A stretch of DNA of 64,000 nt from Stercorarius parasiticus (lineage: Eukaryota > Chordata > Aves > Charadriiformes > Stercorariidae): contig VWZL01004335.1 in NCBI GenBank assembly GCA_013396915.1, positions 248,001 through 312,000 on the forward strand. Direction: 5' to 3'. Made by a program: the position numbers and the translations under genes. Every line of letters starts with the position of its first letter. The first letter of the stretch is position 1. Of this stretch, positions 21,446 through 33,769 are shown piece by piece. Below the pieces are notes generated by a model. That model saw only the letters and a program-made list of their open reading frames with translations, had not been told where the DNA came from and searched no databases.

Positions 21446-24400
21446 ATGATCTCTTTTGCAGTCACTCATTGATGCCCGGCCCTACAAGCAGGGAAAATAC
21501 ATACTGCCAGCAGTAAATATCCCAAGAGGGATGAGTTTATTAGTGTCAGACGTCTCTTACGCTCCCTGTGTATAGAACCACTGTCCGGTAAGACCAAGGA
21601 TTATTTTGATAAGCAGTTGGTCTCAGGCAATATTAGTTTGTGGTAAAGTTTCTTGGATGTAGCAAGTCTGCTCTACAAGGCTCATTAAATTGCATTTTGC
21701 TACATTTACTGCACGTGGCCAGTTTCCCTCATATGGATTGACTGTTTATGCTCATTTCTCAGCTGTGTTTATTGGTGAAGTTTCATAGCCTTAATCACAA
21801 ACGCATAACAGCCCTAACCAATATAGAGCATCCACCATTTCTAATAACATATGGTCAGACCACTCAATAGTTTAGATGCCATGGTTCGTTAATTCTCCAC
21901 AGGAGTAATAACTATTTGGTATTGTCTTATATTTTAAGCCAATTTATTGTTCCAAAGGGATAAAAAAAAAAAAGGACCTGCTTATAATCTGAGTTTAAAT
22001 AGTCCCTTGCTTAGTTTTTCCAGAGCTGTGCTGCTGTGTGACAACAAAATCAAAGCCACAGGACTTTTGTCTTGGTTAAATAAATGTCACTCCCAATTGA
22101 CTAAAAGCCTTCAGAGGCAAAACTCTAGCTCATCTCTAAGGTTATTCTGATGTGCTGCTTTCCCTCACCCTATTTTGGAGAACACCCATCCTTAGCATGA
22201 GGATATGAGAAAGAAAGAATGGTAAATTTAGAACAAATTAGTGGCTGCACCACACCAAAAGCCTGGGAAACTCCCACTGTTGGAAATCAGAAACTCAGAA
22301 GGGCTGAACCTGAACTCATGAGCCTCGCCAGACTCCTAACGATGTGGAAAGAAGGTTTCTAATGAAGAAGAGCACGGAATTTTTGCCTCAATTCTTTACG
22401 GTGTTAATGCCTTAATAATATTTTGGCTAATACCACAGTATATTAGCGTCCTTATCAAGCTCCATCAAGGAATCTGTTGACTCTGGCAAGTTTGAGGAGA
22501 TATTACATGGCACAGCAATTATTGTATAGCCAACAAGGTGCAAGAGAGAGGATTATATCTTCCTCTGAAACTTGAACCAGCATCTGAGAAACTGAATAGC
22601 CAACCTCATCAACTGGCAGTGGGGTTGGCAGGGTTTTTTGCTACTTTGAGCCATTTGACTGGTTCATTGTTGACTTTCTGCAGTTGCTTCTCATCCTCCC
22701 TGGACACCTCCCACCATAAACCCAGCAGCACAGTCTCCTTTGCAAATGCTTTCATGTGGAGAAGTTGATTCAGTCACAGATCGAGAGGATGAGATGTTAT
22801 GTGGGCTGTGGACCATACTTTCAGGTCAGCCCACAAGACATTCAGGATTGCAGCCAACTTATCCTTAAACAGAGAGAATACTGTTGCTTGGGTTTTCTAA
22901 ATTAATTCCTGAAATGTAAGGTACCAATAGAAGCGTGGTGATGGAGAATGACATCTAGTGACTCCAGTCCATTGGAGTCTTTAATCGACTCCAGTTTTAG
23001 TGTTTCTGTGCTAGGTTTTGTTTGTTAAATACTCACTGGTGATAGCAGAGGTGAGAGCTCTAGTGTTCAAACAAGTTACTCATAACCACCAGAATTTTTA
23101 GACATGATGGTGGTAAGGTTAGGTAGGAAGGGAGCTAAGGGGTGTTAGCAGGTTTGTAATGATGCTTAGACCTTTGTTGCCCTGAATGTATGTTGAATAT
23201 TTCTTGTAAGTTATTCATAGCAATCGTTAGGGACAGGCAATGGCCAGGGCTGTTGACTGTAGATTTCCCAGTTACAGAGGTGTGTGATCTTTCCCATTAC
23301 CAGTTTTTCATTACTTTTTTTTTCCTTAACTTGTGAGGAAAGAACTAGCAAAATTGAAGCCTGTTTGTTCTTCAGCCTTCTACTGGCATTGCTGACCAGA
23401 ATGAAAACCACCCAAATGACAGCAGATCAGAACTGAAAAGAATAAAAGGCGAGGAGAGCAAATTTTTACTTCAAAATGTGTTGTCCAGGCCTAATTGATA
23501 CTTCTGAATAAGTCATTTCTCTATCTTGACAACTGTTAACAGCTCTTGGCTGAAAGTCAACTTTGTTGACTTAATTTCTCTAAAGTTCTGTTCCATCTGG
23601 CCAGAAAAAGAGCTATTTTCTTCCCTGGAGAGGTGTGAATCAGATGAGATGTTTGTGGCTGTATCTATGCTGCAGGATTTGAGCGAGTGCCTTAGCCCCG
23701 TCTGAACCCTTTATCTGCACAAGATCTCATCAGAACAAGACCCCAGATCCTCTCATTTCCCTTCTCACGTTGAGCTTACACTAGAGAGGGAACCTGGGCA
23801 CATGGCCAAAGGGCACGAGACACTGCGTCCAAGCCCTGAGCTAACTGTGCCCCATTTCTCCTACTAAATGAGGTAGGTGGGAATACCCCCTAGACATGAA
23901 GGTCAACAGGCATGATGTGAGCTGCGTGTAGCATGATCTCTCAGTCTTCAGAAGAGGGTGGCTGAGAGCAACCTGCCTGTTGGGCATGGTGCCTGCAAAG
24001 TCCTAGCTCCCACACCTTGCAGGGACACTATTTGGCCACTGTTAGTTGGCCCCAGCCAAAAACATGGCAGGGGGCGTTCCAGCAGTGCAATGACAGAGAT
24101 GATTGCACTCCCAGGTGCCGTTTAGCCGGCTGGTGCAAATGTACTTTTGGGGTAGCAGGCTGTTGGGTCTGTAGTGGGATACCTGCATGCTACGTTCTCC
24201 ATATTGCCCTGAAAGTGAATAAAAATCAAAGCAAATCACTTCTGTGGAAAATCCTACTTTGAGGAAAAGGAATTTTCCAAAAAGTGATGAGTTTCTTTTT
24301 AGTGCATCATTTAGAGGGGCTCTGCTGGAGATAAAGCAGAGGCGGCAATTTTCAGGGAATGTGTGCTCAGCACTTGAAAGTTGGACGCCTGTGAAATAGA

Positions 24401-24974
24401 TTGGTTTTGGCCTCCATAAACTGAAACACTCAAGATCACCCATGAAAACCCTAGCTACAGATGGCAGATAACAAGGCATGCCTCTGAACTTTCTGCAGCT
24501 CTCAAATACAAAATGAGTGGCTAGCCTAGTGATAACACAATTAGACGGTAATGTGTAACAGGCAAAGGAGGTATTCCACATAGAAAGGGAGAGAAAAAGA
24601 GGGGGAAACTATTATTTTATAATAAAACACTAACGCAAGTCAGAAAAATTAAGACTAAAGCTCTGAGAAAATAATTAGATACCACAAATTCTACCACACA
24701 TTGGTGTAACTGTATGGTAGCGTCCCTGTATCACTCTAGAACTTGTTGATCCCAACAATATGTTTCCAAATATTAATGTACTTTGATTTTGTTTATGATT
24801 CTTTTTCAACTGGTTCTTAGTGAAACATACCATGGGAACGGTTATCTTTCTACCCTAAATCACAGATTCACGTCCATATTATTTACGTAGAGGGCATGTA
24901 TTTTGAATCTCTATAATATTTGACCCATGTTCTTGGCTAGTGAGAGGAAGTACATGTGTGTTGCTCGTTCACAT
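21446..24974. other. Unique non-coding sequence
   Basis: An A13 run lies at 21962-21974. A stretch at 21690-21860 is AT-rich and of ordinary complexity. A 179-codon minus-strand frame at 24042-24581 has no recognisable domain. A weak MIR-like antisense motif lies near 23850. I see no gene. Confidence 0.45.
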
Positions 24975-25175
24975 AAACATTCAAGCCTTTAAAAATATCT
25001 CTTTGACCTTCTTCAACTCTGCCTCAATGATTTCCTGTGGCAGGGAATTCCTTAGGGTGATTATATGCTTTAGACAGAAGTATTTCCTTGCATCCATTTT
25101 AACTTTGCTGCCTGTGAAATTGACCCAACAAGCCCCTTTGGTTCTTGCTTTATGAGGTTGGATACAGAGGAACTT
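24975..25175 (-). mobile_element. Ancient CR1/L3-like LINE fragment
   Basis: The plus strand holds TCCTGTGGCAGGGAATTCCT, AGAAGTATTTCCTTGCATCC and CTGCCTGTGAAATTGACCC. These match, in order, the reverse complement of the ORF2 C-terminal region of the old CR1 family common in turtles and crocodilians. They encode the counterpart of the RKKFFT...[10 protein letters not shown] region of young CR1s. There is no octamer tail. It is a deeply decayed pre-avian insertion. Confidence 0.7.
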
Positions 25176-25799
25176 CCGGATGGTTTTTCTACAAACCAGT
25201 CATTATTTTGTATTCCAGCATTATTTATATATAAATATATATACAAAAAAGAAACACACAACAACAACCCACTTATGTGAACAGGAAAAATCTAAAAGTT
25301 TTTCCAGAATCTTTACTCATTCAAGCAAGCAAGAAAACTCAAGAAAATGACCTTGAAAGGTTAGCTGCACCCAGTATACACAGTAAATGGAAAAAAGAAG
25401 ATGGCCTTTCCCTCTTTTTCTTTCCTTCAGACTGAAAGTATATTTGTCTGTGCACCCATCTCTTACGCTAAGAAAACTGGCCCTTACATCCCTCTTGTCT
25501 GCTGTGGGTCTCTGCCAGACCCTGCCACCATCAGCAGTAAGGTTGCTGTTGGAGTAGCAGACTCGGAGACCAGCTACCTCCTCCCAGCTCTGCGCGGTGC
25601 CCTCTGTCCCTGAGGTGAGGACACACATGCCAGGAGTAAGGGTAACTTACTAGAGCCATCCCCAGGGTAGGGACAATGGCTGGAGATGGAGGACACCAAG
25701 ACCTACAGCTTCTTGATGATTCTGTGTCGCTTTTCCATCCCAGCAGTATTCCTGCTTCCATTTACTCCCACCACTTACTGCTGGTTGAAAATGATAGAC
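25176..25799. other. Unique non-coding sequence
   Basis: An AT-rich TATATAAATATA-type tract lies at 25225-25245. Otherwise nothing is recognised. Confidence 0.45.
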
Positions 25800-25940
25800 C
25801 TCAGGCCATGGTATTTTCAAGTCAGGATGGGCAAACGAGTTAATAAATTTGCTCACAGTTATTGCAATCTCAGTAACAGAGTTACAGACAGAGCTGAAGA
25901 CCTCCACCTCTCAGTCTGTCTTGTAGCCCTGGTTACTAAT
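25800..25940 (+). repeat. MIR/CORE-SINE-like fossil
   Basis: The order GGTATTTTCAAGTCAGGATG, GGCAAACGAG, TTTGCTCACAGTTATTGC, then CAGACAGAGCTGAAGACC parallels the MIR core: ATTTTACAGATG, GGAAACTGAG, CTTGCCCAAGGTCACACAGC, GGCAGAGCTGGGA. It has decayed. Confidence 0.55.
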
Positions 25941-25994
25941 TGCCTGTGTGATTAATTGTACTTCTTCAGGTACTGTAGAAGTCAGTAGATGGAT

Positions 25995-26039
25995 GGGAGA
26001 GGGTAGGATGGGTGGGAGATGGGTCTGGAGATGGGTGGG
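25995..26039 (+). other. G-quadruplex-forming motif
   Basis: Seven GGG runs occur (25995, 26001, 26010, 26014, 26021, 26033 and 26037). The first five are separated by loops of 3, 6, 1 and 4 bases, which satisfies the standard G3N1-7 pattern. The block is a degenerate GGATGGGTGGGAGA-type repeat. Confidence 0.75.
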
Positions 26040-26817
26040 AGAGGACCTGTGTGAAATGAGTCCTGCTTCATCTTCACTAAAGCTTTTGGCTAGACCATAA
26101 GGTCTCCTTAAAGGAAACTCCGGAATCCACTGAGGAAATAGAAATTATGAAGCAGGAAGATCTGACTTCCTCATCAAGAAACATAAAATCACATCCCTCT
26201 GTGGGACCACTCTGGAAGATCCATGAAGATGTGCTGGAAAGGTCTGGCCCATTGTGCCAAACACAAACAGTAAACACACATTTATATAATTAGAATGAGC
26301 TTTTATGTTGCCTGTTTTTTAGTAAAGGATTTATACCTCCCAAGACACCTTTCTTTAAGAAAAACATCTATCATCCCAAATCAGGGATGTCAAAAGGCTT
26401 AGCAACTATGAAGTCTTTCTTTACAGTCTCTTCCAAGCTAGTCCTAAAGGTTTTGTGTTTAAAAACCAGAGCCTTTACAGAAAAAAAATAGTATTTTTAG
26501 ACTCATTCAGTCGCTCAGACGAACAAAAACCCATCGGTTCTCTGAAGACCTCAGAGCTCCAAGATCAGCCTAGTGTCAACCCTCGGGATGCAGAAGCTTC
26601 CCAAAGGCCACCATACCACACTTGCCATCAGCATATATGTGTTTAATCAGGCTCTTGACAGGTAGGGACTGTGAAAAGAGGACAGTTTGTTCTCCCAAGC
26701 TGTTCGCTCACTAAGCCCCCTGTTTATTTTGGAAGTGAATGAATAACATTGTGCTGGGAAAGGAAATTAAAAAAGCAGGGTTGTAATTTACAGTACAGAA
26801 AAGAACAGATTTAAGGG
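26040..26817. other. Unique non-coding sequence
   Basis: Nothing is recognised here. Confidence 0.45.
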
Positions 26818-26870
26818 CCTTTTTTTTTTTTTCCCCCTCCTTCTCCCTCCTCTTTTCCCCCTCTTTTCAC
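26818..26870. repeat. Polypyrimidine tract
   Basis: A run of about 15 T followed by a C/T-only stretch (CCCCCTCCTTCTCCC type). Confidence 0.85.
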
Positions 26871-28495
26871 TGCTCTGGTTCCAAACATCCAAACGTGCTA
26901 CAGCTGAAAAAGAGGACCTCAAGCCATCCTCACTGCTGGCAACAACAAGTGAGTTACAATTGCCAGTCTCTGTATTCTTGCCAAAAGAACAAACTGCTTC
27001 AAGGCAAAAGAAAAAAAAAAAAAAGGAGGTTTATCAAAACCAAATGCCACTGGAAATCCTTACGCTGCAGAGCCCAATTCAAGATGTATATTGAAACCTA
27101 TCCCCAACCATTTAAGGAAAAAGAAGAAAATGGATTCTTTAATAGAATATTTAAAATATAACAATTGCTTTGGAGTGAGGAATTCTACTCTCTCTGGTTC
27201 TTATAAAAGCTCTAATTTTTTTTTTCTTCATCTCTAAGTAAACTCCCAGCAGTTTTCTTTGAAAGTGGATCCTAGGCAGGCACCTCTTTTCCAAAGCGCT
27301 CAACATTGTTCTAATGAGATGTGATAGGTGGTTTGGAGTAGGAGCTGGTCCAAGCAGCGGAGGTATCGCTTTATTGTGTGTTTGTTTTTCTTTTAAAATT
27401 CAGCGATCTGGCTACTCTTCATTTTCACTTTAATGCTTCTTATTATTTTGTTTCTAACCTGTCTCCTGGATCCAAATCAGATCCAGCCTCCTTCCCCCTT
27501 CCAAGCATTCACTGCAGAATGGGAAAGGGGGAAATTCAAGGTTTTTATTTTTAGAGTACTCACAGTTTTGAAGGCCAGAGGGAATGAACTGTTTGAACTA
27601 TCCAGTTTGATTGTTGGACACCACAGATTATAGAATTTCATGAGGCGATTTGTGCATTTTGTGCAAGAGCTGGACAACACTTTCTGGGAAACCACCCAAG
27701 CATCAAGTCCTGCAGGAGGCATCACAGCCTTGGGTGAATAGACCTAATGGGTAAGTCTCACCTCTACAAGATGTACCAAGATTTTGCTTGGAACACTTGC
27801 AAGTCCTAGTTCATGACATTCAACCTTGCAATACCTTTAGAAGATACTCTATCGTGTGCTGTCTTTGTCCCGAGCTGTACCTGCAGGCCATGGTTAGGGC
27901 TGTGGTTCTTAAGTTTCATCTAAGCAAACGTGCTGGCCTGCTAACTTAAGCATCCACAGTAAAATGTCATCTGAGAGGCAAGCGGTATTGACTCACGGTG
28001 ACGTAGCAACCATCAGCAAATGCTACCTTTGAGCTGAGACCAGAGCCTGCAGCCAAACCAACTGACAGAAATATCCCAAAATAGTGGGCGGAGGGAGAAA
28101 CTGCGCAGTCAGGCTCTAATTTCATCTGAGAGACGGGGAAATTCCTGGTGCCTGTCTACATGAAAGCCTTTCCCACCTTACTCCTGACCATGAGGAGGAG
28201 TATGTAATCCAGCCTTAGCCAACTGACAGTGGTATTAGCCCTCAGGCCAAAGCCCAAACCTGACTTTGCTCAGCATCACAGCCGAGAAGAGGCAACTAAA
28301 AGAAGGAAAGCAGTTGAGAGTAACTTCCCAAGCTGGTTGTGAACTGGGAAGTCATCACCCACGTTGCATATCAGAGCTCAGGCAGTGGGCTGAACTGTCT
28401 CTGCTGTCTCAGAGGGCTTCCTAACTGCATCTACAGGCACAGAGGTTTAACAGTACACACTGCAAGCGACGTATGGCAAGAGATCAACATGAGAG
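26871..28495. other. Unique non-coding sequence
   Basis: An A-rich run lies at 27011-27024 and T runs lie near 27215. No gene is seen. The section 27960-28480 is of ordinary complexity with no recognisable repeat. Confidence 0.45.
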
Positions 28496-28980
28496 TCACA
28501 GAATCACAGAATCAGAGAATGATATGGGTTGGAAGGCACCTCTGGAGAGCATCTAGTCCAACCCCCCTGCCAGAGCAGGGTCACCTCGAACAGGTTGCAC
28601 AGGAACGTGTCTGAGTGGGTTTGGAATGTCTCCAGAGACAGAGACTCCACCACCTCTCTGGGCAGCCTGTGCCAGGGCTCTGCCACCCTCAAAGGAAAGA
28701 AGTTCCTCCTCATGTTGAGATGTGACTTCCTATGTTCAAGTTTGTGCCCATTACCCCTTGTCCTGTCACTGAGCACCACTGAAAAGAGCCTGGCCCCATC
28801 CTCCTGACACCCACCCTTTAAGTATTTATAAGCATTGATAAGACCCCCCCTCAGTCTTCTTTTTTCCAGACTAAAAAGACCCAAGTCCCTCAGCCTTTCT
28901 TCATAAGAGAGATGTTCCAGTGCCCTAACCATCTTGGTAGCCCTTTGCTGCCCCCTCTCCAGCAGTTCCCTGTCTTTCTG
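28496..28980 (-). mobile_element. CR1 LINE, 5'-truncated (group A), ORF2 3' end open
   Basis: On the minus strand the frame 28932-28504 is open for 142 codons and closely parallels the copy at 5.1 kb. It carries [36 protein letters not shown] and [18 protein letters not shown]. The tail is three octamers (ATTCTCTG, ATTCTGTG, ATTCTGTG). The 5' end lies near the codons for KDRELLE. The intact frame suggests recent insertion. Immediately 5' of it lies a short duplicated CR1 segment. Confidence 0.95.
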
Positions 28981-29013
28981 CTAGTATTTATAAATGTTGA
29001 TAAGATCCCCCAT
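28981..29013 (-). mobile_element. Orphan CR1 internal fragment
   Basis: AGTATTTATAAATGTTGATAAGATCCCCC resembles AGTATTTATAAGCATTGATAAGACCCCCC at 28820-28850 within the adjacent CR1, in the same orientation. About 33 bp of internal CR1 sequence thus sits directly at the 5' end of a full 3' copy. Confidence 0.7.
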
Positions 29014-30762
29014 TGAGAAGAGTCCATCATGTAGACTCCATTTAAATGACTCCCTAGTTGCCCCATGGACAAACTAAGCAGCTTTGCTATCAGGTGTGTT
29101 TTCCAGATCCTGAATCACTTCTTTAAGTCTTTTCAGAACCTTTGCTATTTACCCCATGTCTTCCTTGAAGTTCACCAGATGTGCAAGACAGTGAGAGTCT
29201 CACTAATGCGAATACGGATGCAAACACATTACAGATCCTACACATTATTTTCCTGCTTATTGCTGGCAAATTTCTCTGATAGATGCCATCATACTGTTTT
29301 GCTGGGTTTTTTTGTTGATTATACCAGGGGAAGAATCACCATTTCACTGCTTCCAAAGTTGTCCACTATCCATGTGACCTCTTCAATGTGTGACCATACT
29401 TGCTTTTCTGTTATCCGGTTGAGGTTAATTGAATATCAAATCATCTATTTCAAAACCTCTTTCATTGGTGCTTAAGTCTTATTTACACCAACCCTTCAGC
29501 ACATGAGTGTGCCCCTCCAGAGATACCTCTCCACGCGTTTGCCTCTCCAAACTGCAACACAACAAAACTATTGCAATTTCCTCCCACCACCCAACCACAC
29601 GGCTGCGATGAAGGGAACGCAGTTCAGACCTGGAGAGGAGAGCGCCAGAGGAAATAAGAGGTTCGGGATGCAATCTTGGGGCCTTGTAGGTTGATGTGAG
29701 TTCCAAATTCTGTTTCCTCCAGTAAAGTGCCTCTGTAATTGTTACCCTGATATTTATATTGTCACTTATGAAATCTGTGCCACGTAATAAAATGTGCTAT
29801 AAATTAAAGGCAGAGTAGGAGCTTTTTCTTCTGTTCTCTGCTCCATGTCAGCCTCAGGATGTTGCATTATGGAGTCTTTCCTGGTTCACCAAGCCTCCTG
29901 CTCCATTATGTCAAAAGAGAAACTGGTGAAATATTCCCTTGTTATTAACTGTTAATGCCTGATTTTTTATATTTTTATTTAAATTTTTTTTACACACATT
30001 GCTCTGAAATTGAAATTGGAGCTGCAGCACATTAACAGCTGTTAACACATCTCTGTTAGCTTGTCCACCAGCCGTGGAGCACAGATCCCTTCTGCTCGGC
30101 AGCTGAGCCGCCAAGCTCTGTTTCAAATGAAAGCACGGCTCAGCTTCAAAGTCTGCATCTAGAGCAAAGCTTCCTCAGCATCAAAGGTGTGGACAGGCCC
30201 TTACCATGATGCACATCAGTCTCGACATCCAGATCCCAGTGAGGCTTTCCTAGGAGCTAATCAGGATTTGCATGAAAGCAAGAAATCAAGCAAAAGGCTT
30301 GCCAGGATTTAGATGCTGGATTTGAGCTCTGCACTCTCTGTCGACTAAGCACAGTTCCTCCCCCCACCCCTACCCCCCTAGGTCCTAACAGTTTTTTCTC
30401 AGATTTATGGAGAAAAGCACAAACATTGCCCATGTCTCTGGGTGCCTCTCTCTGCTTCTTTGATTGCACCTGAAGAGCAAGCCATGGCTCATGTGACAGT
30501 AGTGCAGAAAGGTGGCTGGCTTGGGTGGCACCTTGGGATGCTGGTTGTCTCAGCTTTTCACAGCTGCAGAGGCAGCATGTGCTTTCAGGAACTGGCACAG
30601 GGAAGGGAATCATCGATATCTGAGTGCTCCTGTATCACCACTAAAATCTCTACAGTGTTTAAACCGTGTGTCAGCAGCAGAATTGCCAGACATTTCTCTA
30701 AAAGCTGAATTAAGACAGTTGTCAGCTACCTGTAGGGAACTCATGGGACCGTGGAAATAAAT
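29014..30762. other. Unique non-coding sequence
   Basis: Short frames only (136 codons at 29065-29475, plus, with no domain). A C-rich block lies at 30360-30378. Confidence 0.45.
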
Positions 30763-30790
30763 ATTAGGATATCCTTGGTGATATCCTAAT
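30763..30790. other. Perfect 11-bp inverted repeat (hairpin)
   Basis: ATTAGGATATC and GATATCCTAAT are exact reverse complements with a 6-base spacer (CTTGGT). There is no other repeat around it. Confidence 0.85.
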
Positions 30791-30942
30791 GAAGATTTTT
30801 TGTATGCTCAAACCGTGTGCCTAGCCTGGATCCAAATTGGATCTAAGCTCTCATCAGGTTGTGAAAGTCCTCAATCCATGCTGGAATAGCTCCCTACCCA
30901 GGTTGTGAAACCCTTGAGCCCTTGGACCAGAGCTTAGCAGGG
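30791..30942. other. Unique spacer before a CR1
   Basis: GGTTGTGAAA occurs twice 61 bp apart (30840 and 30901, one copy imperfect), with similar following text. Nothing else is recognised. Confidence 0.4.
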
Positions 30943-31245
30943 TAGAATCATAGAATCATGCAATCATGGGATCATAGAATTGCCTAGGTTGGAAGGGACC
31001 TTTCAGATCATCTAGCCCACCCATCAACATAACTCTGACAGAAACCATCACTAAACCATATCTCTAAGCACTACGTCTGCCCGTCTTTTAAATACCTGCA
31101 GGGATGGTGCCTCAGCCACTTCCCTGGGCAGCCTGTTCCAATGCTTGATAACCCTTTCAGTGTAAAAAGTTTTCCTAATATCCAATCTAAACCTCCCCTT
31201 GCACAACTTGGGGTAAACTGACTTATTTCTCGTTATCAATTTAAA
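30943..31245 (-). mobile_element. CR1 LINE, 5'-truncated (group D)
   Basis: The minus strand encodes KGRFRLDIRKTFYTERVIKH and NRLPREVAEAPSLQVFK, the CR1 ORF2 C-terminus. The 3' UTR is of divergent type, without GGTGTCCCTGCC, and is followed by four octamer-like units (ATTCTATG, ATCCCATG, ATTGCATG, ATTCTATG). The mutated tail and variant 3' UTR point to an older subfamily than groups A-C. Confidence 0.9.
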
Positions 31246-33431
31246 GAGGAGGTGTGATACAGCTGAAAGAGGCTTGAGAAGCTGCTGGTAATAATTTCTT
31301 GGCTGCTGGCCCTCAGCTGATATCAAGGTCCAGGAATGATGAGGAGAGAAAAGGAGGGGTTCTTCTCTCCACTTTGACCTGTTCCCAGGGTCCCGCTTGA
31401 GGTGATAGTGACACCAAGACCTAGAAATACAGGGAAGGAGAATGAGGACTTTTTCCTTACCGTTCCTCATCTCTCATGTCTCTGAGCTCTGTTCCAGTCG
31501 TGCAGCTGATACCAGAACCCAAGACTGCAGGAACGTACCCACCATAAGGTGTGGGTCTGAGCTGGGCAGCTGGGACCTGTGCCTCACTGCAGCGGAAAGC
31601 TCAGTAAATTCATTGATAGCTTAATAGCTTCACCTTAACATTTAATGTATAAAGAAGCTATGTCCATTCTGTGCCACCTCTGAAGAGGCAGTGATCCATA
31701 CCTGATAAGTGGCAGCTTTTTTCATTGTTGTGAGTGCTTAGCAAGTGAATATCTGAATCCACCCTCGGAATGAGTACAGCTGTCTGAAGGACAGTGTAGA
31801 TCTCCTCCTTCAGCTTCATTTGGCAATTTATATAAGGGGTCCAGGATCATCTTCTCCTCCTTACATATTTTCAGAGACCTAACAGGACAATTTAGACTGC
31901 AAACATACGGAAAAAGAGTCCAAGCTGTGAACCTAAGTGCGTAAATTGGATCTATGAATTTAACCCAGGGACAAAACAACTAAAATATGAGAAATTTTTC
32001 AGTGCAAAACCAACAAACTCTTTTCATAAAGAGAGTCCTGAGCTCTATGTATGTCATCTTTCCTCTTTACTTTGAGAATAGTAACACTTTTATATCTCAG
32101 AAAGGGCAAAACCACATCACCTGTGATGTCTTGGTTACCATCATAAGGTAAGACTGGGAGGACTAAGCAATGTCGTAAGAGGGAATGGGGAAAGAAGCAT
32201 CAATATCAGCAGATGCTGTGCACAGCCTAAGTCTGGATGACCTGCTGGTCCTTCTTGCTGCCCTGCCATCTCATGGTGCAGGGGTCAGGTACTGCACCAA
32301 AATAGGGCGAAGGTGTTACCAAGGTAGGCAGAATACAGCGGTGATTAGTCAGAGGGAGGAAATTTGCTTCAGTAGTATCACTTAATGAGACCTAGCAGAG
32401 ACACAAATTTTGCTGGTGGTTCTGATTATCTTGGAGAAAGACTTTTCTGTGGCAAAGGCAATAAATATGTGAAAGCAAAGATCAAACAGAGAAGGATTTG
32501 CACTCCATGAAGGAATCCCATTCACCAAGGACCTTTGATAAGGCCACAACATTATAAACTGTTGATGTTAGAAGTGATACATGGATGAAAATCAGTGTTT
32601 TGGTGCTACCACTAACAGTGGGACATTTGATTCTGATCTGAAAAGCCACATAGCAGCAATAGTGTCCCAAGGCCACGTGTTCCTTCAGTTGCAATCGCTT
32701 ATCAATTGTACACACATTATGCAGGATGACTTTTTCTTTTCCATCCCTGCAAATGTAGCCGCAGATCTGAGATGCGAGGGGTTGTGTCTTTTCCTGCAGC
32801 ATTACTTCCAATGGGTATCCTATAGAATAAATTATACACTTAGTTCCTATGTACCTTACAGCCACTGAATGAGATATTCAGGAATAAGTGTCCGACTCGT
32901 TAAACTCCGGTACATTTGATTAGAAACAACTGAAGGGAAAATAAATAATTTTATTGACTGCATGGGGATCAAGAGGCAGCAGACTCGGTCTTAACTATGC
33001 TTGTTCTGCAAGCCTAGGAAGGCTACAAGCCGGTGGCTCTGCATGCATGCAGGAGTAGACATGCAGGCTAAGAAAATGCCATTTCCTATTAACTTTCCAC
33101 AGTAACAATCACATAATGGAACAAAAATAGCTGTCTCTGAATCAGCAGAAAGAATGCAACTGTGGCTTCAAATGAATCTGAGTGAGGCGGTGCTGTGAAT
33201 CCAGGATGCAAAACATGGAGGAAGAACAGGTTACACAAGAATTTACGCTAAAGCTGGTTAAATGGACATTACCACAGCATTAGGGCTCTGCATCTTCCAG
33301 CTCCATGATTCCAGCCAGTAATCAGGAATGCGCGGTATTAAATTTGTGAAAGAAAATTCAGCAGGTACTCTTGTAAATCAGTGTCTGATTTTTAAGTGAC
33401 AGAGATAGTAGGGAGGTTTTTTGTGTGTGTG
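31246..33431. other. Unique non-coding sequence
   Basis: Overlapping frames of 95 and 127 codons lie on opposite strands at 32482-32868 and have no recognisable domain. A short TG repeat lies at 33422-33432. No other repeat is recognised. Confidence 0.45.
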
Positions 33432-33498
33432 TATGGTTGGACTCAGTGATCTCAAAGGTCCTTCCCAACCATGATAGATATGATTCTATGATTCTATA
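33432..33498 (+). mobile_element. CR1 LINE 3' terminus (group D)
   Basis: Only the last 65 bp of a CR1 survive: GGTTGGACTCAGTGATCTCA, AGGTCCTTCCCAACC, then ATGATTCTATGATTCTAT. The TG-repeat at its 5' side marks the truncation point. Confidence 0.85.
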
Positions 33499-33769
33499 TT
33501 TATGCACAGCAGAAGTGTGGTGTTTCCAGGTAAAGCTTAATAATATCTACAAGAACATGAGACAAAGCTGACCAAAGTGAGGAGGCAATTAGGGACATTA
33601 GGAAAGAAGCAGGGAAATTAAAAGCTTTTCTTCTGTTCCTTTTGGTGCATTATTCTTCAACCATAAAAAAATAATAGGGAAATTCCTGCTCTCAGGGAAT
33701 TTTTATGGAGAAATTTGAATGTGGTCCTGAAAGAAACTCCAGGTTTAAAAAAAAATATTAAAAATTATG
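33499..33769. other. Unique non-coding sequence
   Basis: A-rich and without a recognised gene. It may hold further undetectable CR1 remains, because a reverse-transcriptase-region fragment follows. Confidence 0.4.

Noticed and set aside
23820..23890. GTGCCCCATTTCTCCTACTA resembling antisense MIR
   Set aside because: Only one block matches and the neighbouring MIR blocks are missing.
24042..24581. 179-codon minus-strand open frame
   Set aside because: No recognisable domain, no splice or promoter context, ordinary base composition; consistent with chance.
30360..30378. C-rich block as a minus-strand G-quadruplex
   Set aside because: Only three separate C-runs (6, 4, 6) are present, so the standard four-run rule is not met without a zero-length loop.
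32482..32868. Open frames of 127 and 95 codons on opposite strands
   Set aside because: They overlap each other antisense and have no recognisable content.
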